Part shown: positions 23,335-34,570 of the stretch, piece after piece
How positions within the stretch are numbered: the stretch's first letter is position 1
How the letters are laid out: each line of letters begins with the position of its first letter
Origin: Diphasiastrum complanatum
Lineage: Eukaryota; Streptophyta; Lycopodiopsida; Lycopodiales; Lycopodiaceae
DNA length: 64,000 bases
Direction of reading: 5' to 3'
Assembly: GCA_029204225.1 (NCBI GenBank)
Contig: CM055104.1
Coordinates: forward strand, 19,807,761-19,871,760
Notes under the pieces: model-generated
Database searches by the model: none
Seen by the model: only the letters and a program-made list of their open reading frames with translations
What the model was told of the DNA's origin: nothing
Position numbers and translations under genes: made by a program

Positions 23335-23557
23335 AATTGCATTTTCTTCTATCATTTGGATTCAAATCCGGAATGTTGAGCTCTTTGTGAAAATAAGCAT
23401 GCTGAACTAAAACTTTTGTGATAGATTGACCAGCAGTTGATACTTTGAAATCCATTATCTTGTCTATCCAAGAGCTTCTATATATGTTCTCTGATCTTTT
23501 TCTTTCCCAGAAAACAGAGAGAATGAAGAGAATAAGAGGTATACCTATGAATGACAA
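23335..23557 (-). pseudogene. Exon of an unrecognised gene family (LNPNDRRKCNC exon)
   Basis: Minus-strand coding-like sequence reading ERKRSENIYRSSWIDKIMD, then FHKELNIPDLNPNDRRKCNC, followed by a consensus donor GTAAGT at 23334. The same exon end with the same donor occurs at 61397-61448 on the plus strand (LNIHDLNPNDRRKCNC in the matching frame), so it is a dispersed family and not chance. I do not recognise the domain. It may belong to the same element family as the Ulp1-like protease exons, since both occur within 61-64 kb. The upstream exon border is unclear, because an LTR element begins at 23565. Confidence 0.5.
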
Positions 23558-23559
23558 TG

Positions 23560-23564
23560 CAAAA
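23560..23564. repeat. Target-site duplication CAAAA, left copy
   Basis: CAAAA flanks the left LTR and recurs at 27660-27664 after the right LTR. Confidence 0.8.
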
Positions 23565-24040
23565 AGTTAGAAATCAGAGCTGATCTGATATACATTTTAT
23601 GTAAGCTCTAAATGTGATATTATGATTAGTGTACAGTTAATTAGATTTGCTGTATTCAGTTGTGTTCGGGACGTGACCCATTAGGATATATTGATCGGGC
23701 ATTGATCCCGTAGACGGCTACTTGGATTAGCCGGGTAGCCACACGTAGGAAGAAATTAGCCTGTATAGTGATTTTGAGTTCATTATGCTATACTCAAGGG
23801 CATGTCCTGGGTTTGTCAGTAAATGTGGCCATATTGGGCCTAACTCTAGCTAGGCAGGTGGTAGGCTAGTTTAGTGACACCTGTTGAGCCCATGAAGTTT
23901 GGGGCTTTGCTATATGTACAGTGTTTCTTCATAATAGACTTAACTTTTGATGTGCCATCTTTGAGAGCTTGTGAGGAGTGGCTATGGTGATTGTGTGATG
24001 TGATCTGCATACTGCACTAGATTATATCGGAATTTCAACT
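23565..24040 (+). repeat. 5' LTR of the non-coding element
   Basis: 476 bp, matching 27184-27659. Ends are AGTTAGAAATC and GAATTTCAACT, an imperfect inverted repeat. Confidence 0.9.
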
Positions 24041-24052
24041 TGGCATCAGAGC
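24041..24052 (+). other. Primer-binding site of the non-coding element
   Basis: TGGCATCAGAGC abuts the LTR. It differs by one base from the TGGTATCAGAGC sites of the Copia elements in this window, so the element was probably mobilised by Copia-type machinery. Confidence 0.8.
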
Positions 24053-27000
24053 ATCAGGGTGATGCAGGTATGCACGATCCGATGGAGCTATGGGATAGCG
24101 TCTTTTACCAGGAGAAATAACACTCAAAGCGTCTTAGGAGAGAGGACTCCATACGGGGTATAGGCAGTCCGGATGGCTGGAGACAACAAACTTCCTTCAA
24201 TCGGAGCTTCGGGGAAGATCAGAATGATTGTCGTAGGTGGATTCCGGGGAGAATTCACGGAGAAACTTGCAATTTGGGTGGTTTCGGGGAAATCATCGGT
24301 GATGGCTACATGAAGGATGAAGAACGGGTCAATAATCATACTTTGGATGCTCTTGGCGAGTGGTGAGGGTGATGATTTTGCGGTTTTGCAGTCGGTAAGT
24401 CAATTTTGATCAAGTCATTGTAGCTGTGGAGCAGTGTATCAGGTTTGTCATTGAGAGATACACTTCAGCTGCCAGTTTGGGTAAGTCAAGTCAATTTGCC
24501 ATATCAGTATTGCATCAGGGATGCAGATTTTAGTGATGACAGGGTGCAGATCATTTGGTTTAGGCCATGGAAGATCTCACAGGTTCACTTGGAGGGATAT
24601 TGGCATGCACAGTCATGTGAGGGACATGATGGCGGCTTTGGATTTCACATCTCAGTGTATTCTCAGGGAGTGGTTTGGAACCATTCATAGGAACAGCTTG
24701 GAGCTAGTTTGAGGGAATACAGGTGGGCACTACAGGGTAGATGCTCAGATCTTTGTGATCAGGGATGACATTGGAATACCTGGTAGGAATAGCACTGCAG
24801 GATGACATGGGATGATCATCAGGGGGCAGTTATTTCATATTGGACTTGAGTCATTGGCATGGACAGACTTACAGGTGGGATTCATGATGGAATCAGGAAG
24901 CTGCAAACACAAATGGGCAAAGCGTGAAGCTTTGGGAGCCAGCTCTAGGTTGAAGAGCTGATGGAGATCTCGCGGGGTGTGATCGGAGGGCAAACACTAT
25001 GATGGGTGTTTTGCTAGCGATCTACTGCAGAGGACATTGATGGCGAGGACTTCATGGTGTGCTCATTTGGGAGTACAAGTTGGCATTACATCAGGGGGCC
25101 AGTTTTGGACATTGGCATCGATGGGGAGGCATCTACCATCACGGGTGTGGATAAGCTACCTATAGCTTTCATGCAGTTGGCTGTATTTGCAGGAGTCTAG
25201 GCTTGGCACAAGTGTTGGAATTTCCATGCTGTAGATTCTCAGGTGGTGAGATTAGGGATAAGCCTAGAGGGAGTCACTCAGAGCCATATACCTCAGTACG
25301 ATCAAGGAGACAATAGTCTCAGGATCCCATGAGCGGCAACTCAGGGATATGCTTGCGTTGGCATGGTGTTGGGTGGCACATAGCCAGGGAGAGCGAGCAG
25401 ATGCTAGGAGCTAGGTGGAGCAAGTGATGCTTTGGAGTTCGACTTGTCTAGCAGGATGGTGACCAGGATCGGAGACATCAGGTGAGCATAGTATGTGGAT
25501 GACGAGTCCATTGGGGTGGCACTCAGGGAGATGCTATAGTTGCTCAAGTATGATATGTCATTTGATTTATAGACAATGTTCTTCAGTTGGTGCATCATGT
25601 GATGACCTAGGGACAGGTCATGCCTACTTGGAGGTAGGTGGCATGGAGTGTACCTGTGGTGGTACATATCTTGAGGGCATGGAGTGCATTACGGGGTAAT
25701 GCGGATCCAGCATGCCCATGGTTGTGAGCCGACATAGATGGAGATGGTTGCTCAGGGAGTGACAACTGATACTTTGGCGAGAAATCAGGTGAGCTGCATG
25801 GTTATATGCACAATGATCTCCAGGTTGGCGTCAGATGTTGTGTCTATCCATCATTATTTGGTAAGCAGGATGCAGTTTTTGGTTAGATCCAGTTGGAGTC
25901 TAGTTGCACTACAGGTGGACATATTCTTGGGGAGCTATCAGCGGGTAATGGATACTTGGTGATCAGATGGTACAGGGTACAGGGTTTTGGAGCTATCCCA
26001 CCTGATATGCTATGGATCGTGGGTGAGTTATAAAACACGATAGTGGATCTAGTTTGCATTTGCTTTGGCTTGGACGCTATGATGGATATAGTTGTGGGGA
26101 GATAGGCTCCTTGGTGGGAGGCCTATATACTGGTCAAATCAGAGTTGGCAACGTCAAGCATGGGAAGTTGAGCCTACATGGGTTGTAGGAGAGGCAGATC
26201 ATCAGCAATATCTCTGGGAAATAGGTGAGCTACTCAGGTATAGCCTATGGTGAGGTTTGTCTACATTCATTCATTGAGTCTTTGGTAGACTCTTGTGCTT
26301 GGAGCATGGGGAATGGATGGGGATCTGCTTTCAAGGTTTATTGGACAGGATGTCAAGGCAAAGCGGCTTGGAGCATAGCTTTGTTTGGGAGATACATCAG
26401 GGATGAGGCTTGGAGCACTCATTGGTTCGAGATGGTTGATCTTGGATGATGTATGAGGACATCTATGTGATATGCTTGGACGTGAGAGCATCTTGGTACA
26501 GGTGCAGGCCATGGTTGAGAACCTGATTTGATGACCAGTGGTGTAGCAGCAGATCTACAGGTGGCACAAGTGTTGGTACGACAGGATACCACCGGGCAGG
26601 CCTTGGTCATGTATTTGACACTTTATCATTCATGTTGGTTTGCATGAGTGTGTGTGGGCTTGCATGTTGCCTTGTCATGGGTGTCTAGATCTGAGTCGGA
26701 ATTGTATGTGGTTGTGCATTTGCTACGTGTGAAACAAAGTAGTCATTTATGCTCTTTGACTTGTCATTATGTCTACTAGCTGTTTATCTGGTGGGGTATA
26801 GTCTTATGGTGGCAGTAAGATTTCCTCAAGTTGAGCCTCAGTTGCTCATTTATGTCAGCTTTACAGGTTTGTGCTTGTAAGTGTCTGATAGGATGTCAGC
26901 CTAGCTAGATGGAGGATGTAAGTCTCATTGTGGCAGTGGGATTTCCTCAGTTTGAGCCATGTCACTCATGTGGTCCACTTGTATTGGTCGAGAGTATGGT

Positions 27001-27183
27001 AGACTCTATGTATGAGCATTATGTTTGCATGATACTTTGTGAGTCAAACCTGGTGGTTTGTTGGTGTGCTTGAGTATGAGTCAAGTACAGAGTAGCAGGA
27101 CATGCATAACATCTTTTGGACACTCCAGACGTTGCTACAAATTATTGTTTTTCACTCTTATCACATTTGAGCTTAAGGGAGAG

Positions 27184-27659
27184 AGTTAGAAATCAGAGTT
27201 AATCTGATATACATTTTATGTAAGCTCTAAATGTGATATTGTAATTAGTGTACAATTAATTAGATTTGCTGTATTCAGTTGTGTTCGGGACGTGACCCGT
27301 TAGGATATATTGATCGGGCACTAATCCCGTAGACGGCTACTTGGGTTAGCCAGGTAGCCACATGTAGGAAGAAATTAGCCTGTACAATGATTCTGAGTTC
27401 ATTATGCTATACTCAGGGGCATGTCCTGCGTTTGTCAGTATATGTGGCCATATTGGGCCTAACTCTAGTTAGGCAGGTGGTAGGCCAGTTTAGTGACACC
27501 TGTTGAGCCCATGCAATTTGGGGCTTTGCTATATGTACAGTGTTTCTTCATAATAGACTTAACTTTTGTTGTGCCATCTATGAGAGCTTGTGAGGAGTGG
27601 CTATGGTGATTGTGTGATGTGATCTGCATACTGCACTAGATTCTATCTGAATTTCAACT
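27184..27659 (+). repeat. 3' LTR of the non-coding element
   Basis: 476 bp, same length as the 5' LTR and preceded by the purine tract TTAAGGGAGAG. Confidence 0.9.
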
Positions 27660-27664
27660 CAAAA
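27660..27664. repeat. Target-site duplication CAAAA, right copy
   Basis: Matches 23560-23564. Confidence 0.8.
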
Positions 27665-28699
27665 TACGTCTATGGAAGCTAAGAATAGAGAGCATGAAGA
27701 GAATGAGAGGTATACCTAAGAATGACAAGAAATTCCTAAACTACAAGGATTAGTTAACTACAATTTACGACTATTGACGTTAATCAACCTTCAGTGTACA
27801 AATACGGGCAGCAAAAGGGAATTCGACCAGTAACTGTGGTCCAATCACAATCGTTTGTTCTGCTCAACGAGATATCTGAAAATCACAAAAATATCCCCTA
27901 ATGGAAGATTATTGGCCGTTGATCTATCTTGTTCTAATATCCCCTAATGGAAAATTATTGGTTGTTGATCTATCTAGTTTGCGATTTGACAGCTATGGTT
28001 GTCTTGTGCACCAAACTATGCTCAACACATTTATTTGGGCATTCAATGGCACAAAGCAAGGCTCCTCCTCAGTGCATGCTAATGCACTGGCCGCACCCTC
28101 TCCAAAGTCCCTTATTCTCTTTCACCTTCTTTAACCACTACTTTGGCTATGGCAGATTAAACGCTTGACATGATCCTGCTCCACGCTCAGTCCACAACTA
28201 ACAATGGCCTCCTAACACTTGATCGATCTCAACATGGCACCCTTAGCTATTGCTTCACAACTCTCAGAAACTCTTCTTACAAAGAGAAATATATTATTTT
28301 ATGGGCAGAAACCCTAGCTCTAGGATTTTACTTCTTCCTTGGATCTTGAATATTCTTTCTCAGAACTTCACTTGCAAATTTCTTTCTGATAGAGATTTTC
28401 CCACTCCACAATAGTTACTGAACCTATCAGAGTATCAGTTGGTGTAATTTCAACGGCAAACAATCCATCTCTACCGAGAGGCTAATGCTTGGCTTGAAAA
28501 ATCCAAACCACTAGAAAACCTTTAGGTTTTTACTCAAATCCAACCCAATGTTTTCTTATTTCTCTGACAAGACCTTAAGTAAAACACCACTGCTGTACTA
28601 TTCCCTTGAACTGCTTGCTTAACCAACCATAAACGGTTCCTCAAATTCTCCCTGAATTCGGCTCTAGCTCTAGACTAACATCGTACTGCTCCACTCGCA
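27665..28699. other. Decayed DNA with a 46-bp tandem duplication
   Basis: No gene recognised. About 27680-27735 resembles the left flank of the LTR element (23512-23557), both containing GAGAGGTATACCTA-like sequence. A tandem duplication starts at 27892 and 27938 (TATCCCCTAATGGAA...GTTGATCTATCT). The rest may be leader of a minus-strand Copia element whose primer site is at 28700. Confidence 0.5.
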
Positions 28700-28711
28700 G
28701 GTCTAATACCA
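28700..28711 (-). other. Copia primer-binding-site-like sequence
   Basis: The minus strand reads TGGTATTAGACC, close to the Copia primer site, preceded by TTGACA as a plausible LTR end. It implies a fragment of a minus-strand LTR to its right (28712-28850). The remainder is lost. Confidence 0.4.
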
Positions 28712-28845
28712 TGTCAAGCATCTTACTAGTAGTAAGTAGTTAGCTATTCTAGCAATCAATTCATGACACACACTCATAAATTGAAAGAGAGATCACTCCA
28801 CAACCCAAGAGAATGTTGTATGAACTGTATTCACAAAAGAGATAA

Positions 28846-28850
<5 letters not shown>

Positions 28851-28898
<48 letters not shown>
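28851..28898. repeat. (TA)n microsatellite
   Basis: About 24 uninterrupted TA units. It follows GAGATAAAAAGG, a sequence that recurs at 29290-29305 without the expansion. Confidence 0.95.
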
Positions 28899-28899
<1 letters not shown>

Positions 28900-29091
28900 T
28901 TTTAGGGGGGTACCACTGCATGGCAAAACGGTCCCTGTTACAAGACGCGTGTCCCGACTTTACTTAGTACGTGTCATTAAATGGCACTCATGCGCGTTGT
29001 CATATAAACAAAAAATTTGAAAACATTGCTAAAACTTGAAATAATCATGGAACCGTAAAACAAACTTGGGCTTGCTTAATGTGACAGAAAG

Positions 29092-29308
29092 ATATATGTG
29101 ACTTGCATTGATGACTTTAGTAGATATTGTTGGATTTATTTTCTAAAGAGTACGAATAAAGTCCTTGATATTTTTCTCAAATTCAAAAATGTTGTGGAGA
29201 GTCAAATTACAATTCATCAAAGGCATTCATTGACTGAAGGAAAGAGCACACCAGATCCCCAGAGAATGCTTCATAAACTATATTCACAAAAGAGCTAAAA
29301 AGGTACAT
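29092..29308 (+). pseudogene. Copia integrase scrap
   Basis: Reads TCIDDFSRYCWIYFLK and FKNVVESQ, matching the catalytic core of Copia integrase (family: F-I-D-D-x-S-R). The same block occurs at 46540-46660 in a related element. The scrap is followed by a 45-bp sequence shared with 28807-28852 (TATTCACAAAAGAGNTAAAAAGGTA), so LTR-like pieces flank it. Confidence 0.65.
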
Positions 29309-29311
29309 ATA

Positions 29312-30430
29312 TGCAGTCTTACTTTAGGAACGGTTCTCGCCGCCCTATCGGATAGTAGTATGGATTGGTGCGTATGTAGGAGGGCGCTTCGAGATACCAT
29401 GCCATGGATGTTTTGCTCTGTAGGAAGAGCTGATGGTGCCAGAGTGGTTGTGGATCCAGGAGCTTCACGACTTCATTATGGGCTTTGCATTGGTCCAGAT
29501 CTGGCAGGATGTAGCCACCACGCCCTTTTGTGGTTGGATATTTCTTGGCGAATTCTTGAGATGCACACAACTCCTTGTTCGGTTCAGTGGGCGTGATTCT
29601 GTATCGGATGGTTGGTGCTTCAGCTACAATGACATGTTCAGTTGTGGATTAGGTTCAGGTGATAGAGGAGGTGAAGGGTTAGCTGTAGCAATTCTTTGGG
29701 ATTCGGGAGAAAATTGGCGTTGAATGAATGAAATGTTAGTGGTGTCGATGGGATTGGAAGTGGAGGAAGGAAAAAGATAGTGTTGAGAGCCGATACCACC
29801 AAAGCCTTGTGGATTGGTTGGTGCTGGAGCTCCTTGCCCTTGGGTTTGGCCTTGAAATGACGAGCCTTGAGCAGCAGGTGGAGGCTATTGAAAGCTGTAA
29901 TGCAAAGTCGTCTACATTGACCGCAGAGTCAAGTAGGGTGGAAGAACGTATAGGTGAGGGCTTTGGTGGAATTGTGGAATCAAAGCCCGTGTTGAGAGTG
30001 AATGAGGGTGTGGAGATAGTCGTAAATGGTGGGGGTGGGGGTGTAGTTGTGATAGCAAGTAAGAGAACTGGAGCTATAGATGGCGGAGTGGACAGAACCA
30101 TGCCAATGGAACTAGAACCGAAAGCGTCTACATCGAGTGAACTACCTGCTGCTGCTACTACTTGTCGGCGTTGTTGGGCCTAGTGGAGTAAGGCCTCCTG
30201 CTGCGCTAGGACGTCCTTTGGGACTTGAGAGGGTTTCAAGCTCCTGCCGGATTCAGCATACTCTGCCCCTATATCACTGGATAAGATATCAGGGGAGATG
30301 GTGTCGTCCGTGCTGATTGCCTTCCCTTTCTGCTTCTTTGTGGGTGGTGCTGGTGAAACAGGTTCTGTTGTTGGTTGTGGGGTGGCTTGCTTTCTGGTGC
30401 TCGGATAGACGTCGTCGAAAAGGGCTCATA
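29312..30430 (-). pseudogene. Unrecognised coding relic, proline/serine-rich then charged
   Basis: On the minus strand, protein-like frames succeed each other. About 30425-30185 gives a hydrophilic stretch, LFDDVYPSTRKQATPQPTTE, with a KKQKGK basic cluster and then SPDILSSDIG. About 30100-29740 is Pro/Ser/Thr-rich. About 29600-29312 gives PNKELCASQEFAKKYPTTKG, RGGYILPDLDQCKAHNEVVK and YLEAPSYIRTNPYYYP. Frames are broken by stops near 30180 and 29635. I do not recognise a domain. The pattern (disordered, then a basic patch and an alpha/beta-like segment) could be a transposon structural protein or a decayed host gene. Its coding-like composition contrasts with its AT-rich neighbours. Confidence 0.4.
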
Positions 30431-30871
30431 ATGGGACATTCAAAGGTTATTGGCACTTTAAGAGGCCATTATCTAACTACCATGAGCCTAAAAGCAAATT
30501 ATGCATGCCAACCTTCAATTAAGCACATGGGATCAAAGGGATAAATCACATTTTATATCTTGAAAGGTAGTTGTGAAGGATGGGGAAAAGTGGCAAAATG
30601 GCAATGTGAATAAATGGAAAAGACTTCAGCTCTATAAGAAAGGAACTGAACGTGCCTGCAAAGAGAGAGTTTTTTTTTTTTAGAGAGTTTGATGTTGGAG
30701 TTCTGCTGAAAACTGTCTTTTGTCATATCACTCTCACTCTCTTCAGACTATGTTCTCAAGATGATGATCTTAAATTGTTTTTGTGCTCTCCAAAGCGGGG
30801 GTTGAGGGCTGTGCTTCAAAGATGATGGTGATGGTGCAGTATTCTAAGGAATGTAGGAGTTGTTTCTGGTT

Positions 30872-32211
30872 ACATTCCCCTCTAAGCTCTGGAACTTGTT
30901 AAAAGATGTCCTATAGCTCTGCCTCTGACTACCAACTTCCTTCTCTATGCTAGGCTTTCTGCCTATTTAGAGTTTAGAAATGTGTTCTCTAGATGGGGTG
31001 CTGTGTTTTACATCTGCTCAAGAGTGTGTTCCCAAGCTGAGTTAGCCTCTGGTTTTGGTGTGAATAGTTCTATTTTTCAGGTAAGAGGGTGAGTAAAAAT
31101 GGTGTTAAAATCTCCTTTGGTGTTGTACTTTCCTCTGTGGTAGATTGGAATCAGAAAGAAAATATTCTATATGAGAATTGGTTGTGTGACTGTGAGGTGA
31201 GGGTAATATGAGGAGTTCTTACTTTTGGATGCTGGAAAAGGTTCTATACTGTGTGGTTATGCTAGTTTTTCAAAGCCTCATCTTATACATGCTATGTGAC
31301 AAGTAGACTGTCAAATGCCTTGCTCTAAAGCTCTGATCAGACGTACACGAGAACCCTCTTCATGAGTATGAGCACCCTCCTCCAAGCTCTTCATCCATTA
31401 TGCTTTCAGATTGCCAAGAACCACAAGTTCTGAGCTCTAGAGTCTATGTCTGAACCACATAATATATGGACCAGATCACTCCTCTCTTGAGTTCACTTCT
31501 TCCATGGATGTATTGAACCCTCTGAGCTTGCAAGAGATGTTGATAATCATGTTTAGGCTCCAAGCTTTAGAGGCCGGGAGGACCTTCGCTGAGCTACCTA
31601 CTGTCTGAGCAATGCTTCACATCCATCTTTGAGCGTTGGCTTATCTGTCATATCCATACCTCTGAGAGCTAGCACATCAGCAGAGATCACGCCATCCTAG
31701 CAGAAAACCTGGCAGACAGTAGCAGAGGAGCAAGCGAGGCAAGCTGACCTATGCATGCATCAAAATGAGTGGAAAGTAAAAGAGGGAGTATGCAGAGAAT
31801 GAGGAGCGACCAGAAACAGACAGAGAGTGAGGTAGGAGTCCGATCTGCAAGAACCATTCATTGACACTTATAAAGGCTAATCAGATCAAGGAGCTGCAAG
31901 TCAGAGAAGATCTGGTAGGATTTCAGAAAAAAAAATCTCAGAAAAGAATGTCCCTACATTGCTTTCAGCCCAAGTGCAGTCAAATTTATAGAATAATGGC
32001 CAAAAGCAACCAGAGCGTAACACAAAAAATAGAGCCCACAAAGGGGTTGGCAGGTCTCAGCATCCCTTGAAGCCTTCTCATAATGAAAAGGCGTTGAAAG
32101 GTCACAGTGACGGATCCTGCTCTGCTAGGAAGAATCAAACTGTCAAGTGCAGCCAACTATAATCAATTTCATTGGTGTCTGCTCTTGCATCAATCAAAAG
32201 CACAACTGATC
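30872..32211 (+). repeat. Left 1.34-kb direct repeat (probable LTR) of a gag-only element
   Basis: Matches 34571-35949 over its whole length with few differences, apart from a small tandem duplication and a 12-bp insertion in the right copy. It contains a TATA-like TTATAAAGG at 31870. Homology begins at ACATTCCCCTCT and ends at CACAACTGATC. These are not TG...CA ends, so the true LTR may extend further left or the right copy may be truncated. No convincing primer-binding site follows. Confidence 0.75.
31868..31877 (+). promoter_or_regulatory. TATA-like box in the probable LTR
   Basis: CTTATAAAGG, conserved in the right copy at about 35590. It is the best promoter candidate for the gag transcript at 32.7 kb. 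Confidence 0.4.
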
Positions 32212-32718
32212 TGCCACACCGTCTCTTTTTCTGATCAGCGAGCAGACAGTGAAGAATCGAGCACGAAGAGGAAGAGGAGCTCGGGTCAGAGAGGGAACTG
32301 ATCGCGACCACCTGTGAGAGGCAACAAAGAGAAGGGCACGACCCAGACAGTAAGCAAATAGAGGACGAGCAGTGCAGAGCACCCAGCGCACAGTACGTTT
32401 GCGCCTAATCAGCACAATCTGCCAGTTACATCAGAGAGATGCAGAGTCGAATTTCACAAGAAGAAGGGTCTAAGAGTAATGAGAAAAATGGCCTCACAAA
32501 CCCATTTTGAAAATTAATGGGATGCCCTCCGAAGCAACGACCGAGCTCCCATTTCCAACTGTGCGCAAACCTGCAGCTATTACTGAGGTAACTTTCTGGT
32601 AATTCTGGTGTTATGTCATTCTATGATAAGAATGGGTATCTTGTGAATTTTGGAATGGTGGAAGTCATTGGTCTTTGAGTAGCTAAGTAACATCACTAGT
32701 CTATTTACAACATATTCC

Positions 32719-34233
32719 TTGTATGACAATAAGAATGAGATTCCTACTCCAGTAGACACTTATAACGATAAATCTGAGTGGGAAACCATGCCTGAAGAAA
32801 TAGAACTAAATCCAAATGAGGCGGGTTGTGATGGAGAAGAAAGTGAGGGAGAGATCGTAGACGATGAGATAGTGTCCAAATGGGAGAATATGTCAGAAAG
32901 TGAGATCGAATCAAGTTTAGACCCAAACAGTATGAATCAGGATGCTGAAAACATTGAAAAAGAAAATTTAGACTTGCCTCAGACTCAACCAACTGTACCG
33001 ACACCTAGCCCTACACTTGTCACACCGGTACCAAGAAGAGCCACTTTGCCAATAGTTGTCCCTGGTGATATCGGAAAGATACCAAGAATAGTAGGTTCCC
33101 TACCGCAGTTCCATGGAAACACTGGTGATATCGGAAAGATACCACGAATAGTAGGTTCCCTACCGCAGTTCCATGGAAACACTGATCAAGATGCTCATAG
33201 GCATATTGAAGAGTTCGACACACTAATGGCCGTTAGTAGAATCATAGATCCAGTGCAAAAAATGTTGTTCTCCACAACTCTGATAGGAGAAGCCAAAAGA
33301 TGGTACTATAATTTGCCCATAAATTTAATCAATACACCGGATGAGCTATATCAAGTATTTTTAGAGGAATTTAGACCCACATATGATGTTAATAATCTGA
33401 TGTTTACCTTGACTATGATACGACAGGAGCCAAGTGAGACCATATGCTTATATGTCAGGAGACTGAAAGAATTGTCCGACAGTTGAATCTTGGCCTAGCA
33501 GTTAAGATACCACCCGAATTAATGACGACTTTCTTCCTTAGAGGATCACAGGCAGATATCCAGCTAGTGGTACGCCAACTAGGAGTTTCATCTTTTGAGG
33601 AAGCAGTATCTAGAGCACAAATTATAGAAGAGGCCAATTGGGGCACATTCAAAACATCAACCAAATAGTAAGAATGATCAACCTAGATGACGGCTCTCAT
33701 TCGTTTACAAACGAGTTGTCAAATAGGGTAGGATTGCAGCATATGCCCCAACCATCGGATCAGAGACTACCCTATGCATTCGAGAGGGATAACGTGATGC
33801 CAACTTATCATACACAGAACCAAGTGATAGAAAGATATAGCAGCCCTTTAGTACACAAGAGGAAGCACACCATAGGGATAAAATTGTTTCTACGGGATTC
33901 GAAAATACTGAGATGGATACACCTTTACAGTTACCTAAGCTACAACATGATGAGGGAGATAGAATGTCTATTCACATTGAGATGTTTTATGGAGGAACAA
34001 GTCAAGTAGAAGAATGCCATCAGACACAAGAGGATGAAGTGAAAGGTGGGCTAGTTGGTAGTAGCAGACGAGACAATGAACATGTAAGCCAATGGACTGA
34101 AAATGATGGGAATATCCCTCAGGATAGAGGAGTCGAAGCTAGTGACAAGAGACCCCCAACACACTTAGTAAGGACACTCGTACCCATAGAGGCTAGGGCG
34201 AGAGCACTGACAATAACCCGAAGTAAGTTCTAG
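32719..34233 (+). pseudogene. Ty3/Gypsy-type gag without pol
   Basis: A gag capsid region lies between two 1.35-kb repeats. Residues 1-110 are acidic and Pro-rich. A 20-residue segment GDIGKIPRIVGSLPQFHGNT is then duplicated in tandem. Next comes DAHRHIEEFDTLMAVSRI, LIGEAKRWYYNLP and LEEFRPTYDVNNLMFTLTMI, the usual retrotransposon-gag order (F-x-G-x-x-x-D-A...W...F...L). The frame breaks near 33450-33486 and continues as LGLAVKIPPELMTTFFLRG with LGVSSFEEAVSRAQIIEEA. Further shifted frames reach about 34233 and 34567 without a zinc knuckle. No protease, RT or integrase lies before the right repeat. It may be a gag-only derivative (TR-GAG-like) or a deletion product. Confidence 0.75.
33064..33183. 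repeat. 60-bp in-frame tandem duplication in gag
   Basis: Two 60-bp copies (33064-33123, 33124-33183) differ by one base in my reading. The period is a multiple of three, so the frame survives and 20 residues are repeated just before the capsid-like domain. Confidence 0.95.
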
Positions 34234-34570
34234 GAAAGAGTGGATGAAAAAGAGTGTCCGACAGGTGAGTCCTAGTAAGACCACTAAGTTTGAGGAGGTA
34301 GTACCTTCGAAATACAATGATCAACCCAGTCAACTCATATCCTTAGATGCAAAGAGTGATAGTGACTCAGAGTGGGAAGAAGTAGATGAGCTAGTATGGA
34401 CAGCCCCTATAAATTACCCCCCTAGATCCAGACATGTAGATCATTACCACACGACTTATGAAAGTAAAAATATCTCATCTTCTATCAAAAATCCTATGGC
34501 ATACAGGACCTATTTGAAGAACATGAGGATATATAATATAAGCATATACATTGATACACCCTATTGAAAA

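Larger units (their letters stand above)
23565..27659 (+). mobile_element. Non-coding LTR retrotransposon (LARD-like) with AG...CT ends
   Basis: A complete 4095-bp element: two 476-bp LTRs (23565-24040 and 27184-27659), a primer-binding site TGGCATCAGAGC right after the left LTR, a purine tract TTAAGGGAGAG right before the right LTR, and a CAAAA duplication outside. The 3.1-kb interior has no gag, protease, integrase or RT motif in any frame; only short open frames of 80 codons or fewer. It therefore fits a large retrotransposon derivative dependent on a partner. LTR ends are AGTTAGAAAT...ATTTCAACT, not TG...CA. By eye the LTRs differ at roughly two dozen positions, older than the nested Copia. 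Orientation is set by the primer site and purine tract. Confidence 0.88.

Noticed and set aside
26267-26610. Minus-strand frames in the non-coding LTR element
   Set aside because: Cys/Ser/Pro-rich translations with no retroelement motif; too short to support a gene.
28763-29020. 85-codon frame containing YIYIYI repeats
   Set aside because: Translation of the (TA)n tract.
29809-30183. 124-codon plus-strand frame
   Set aside because: Opposite strand reads better as a series of coding-like blocks; the plus frame may be the shadow, though I am not certain.
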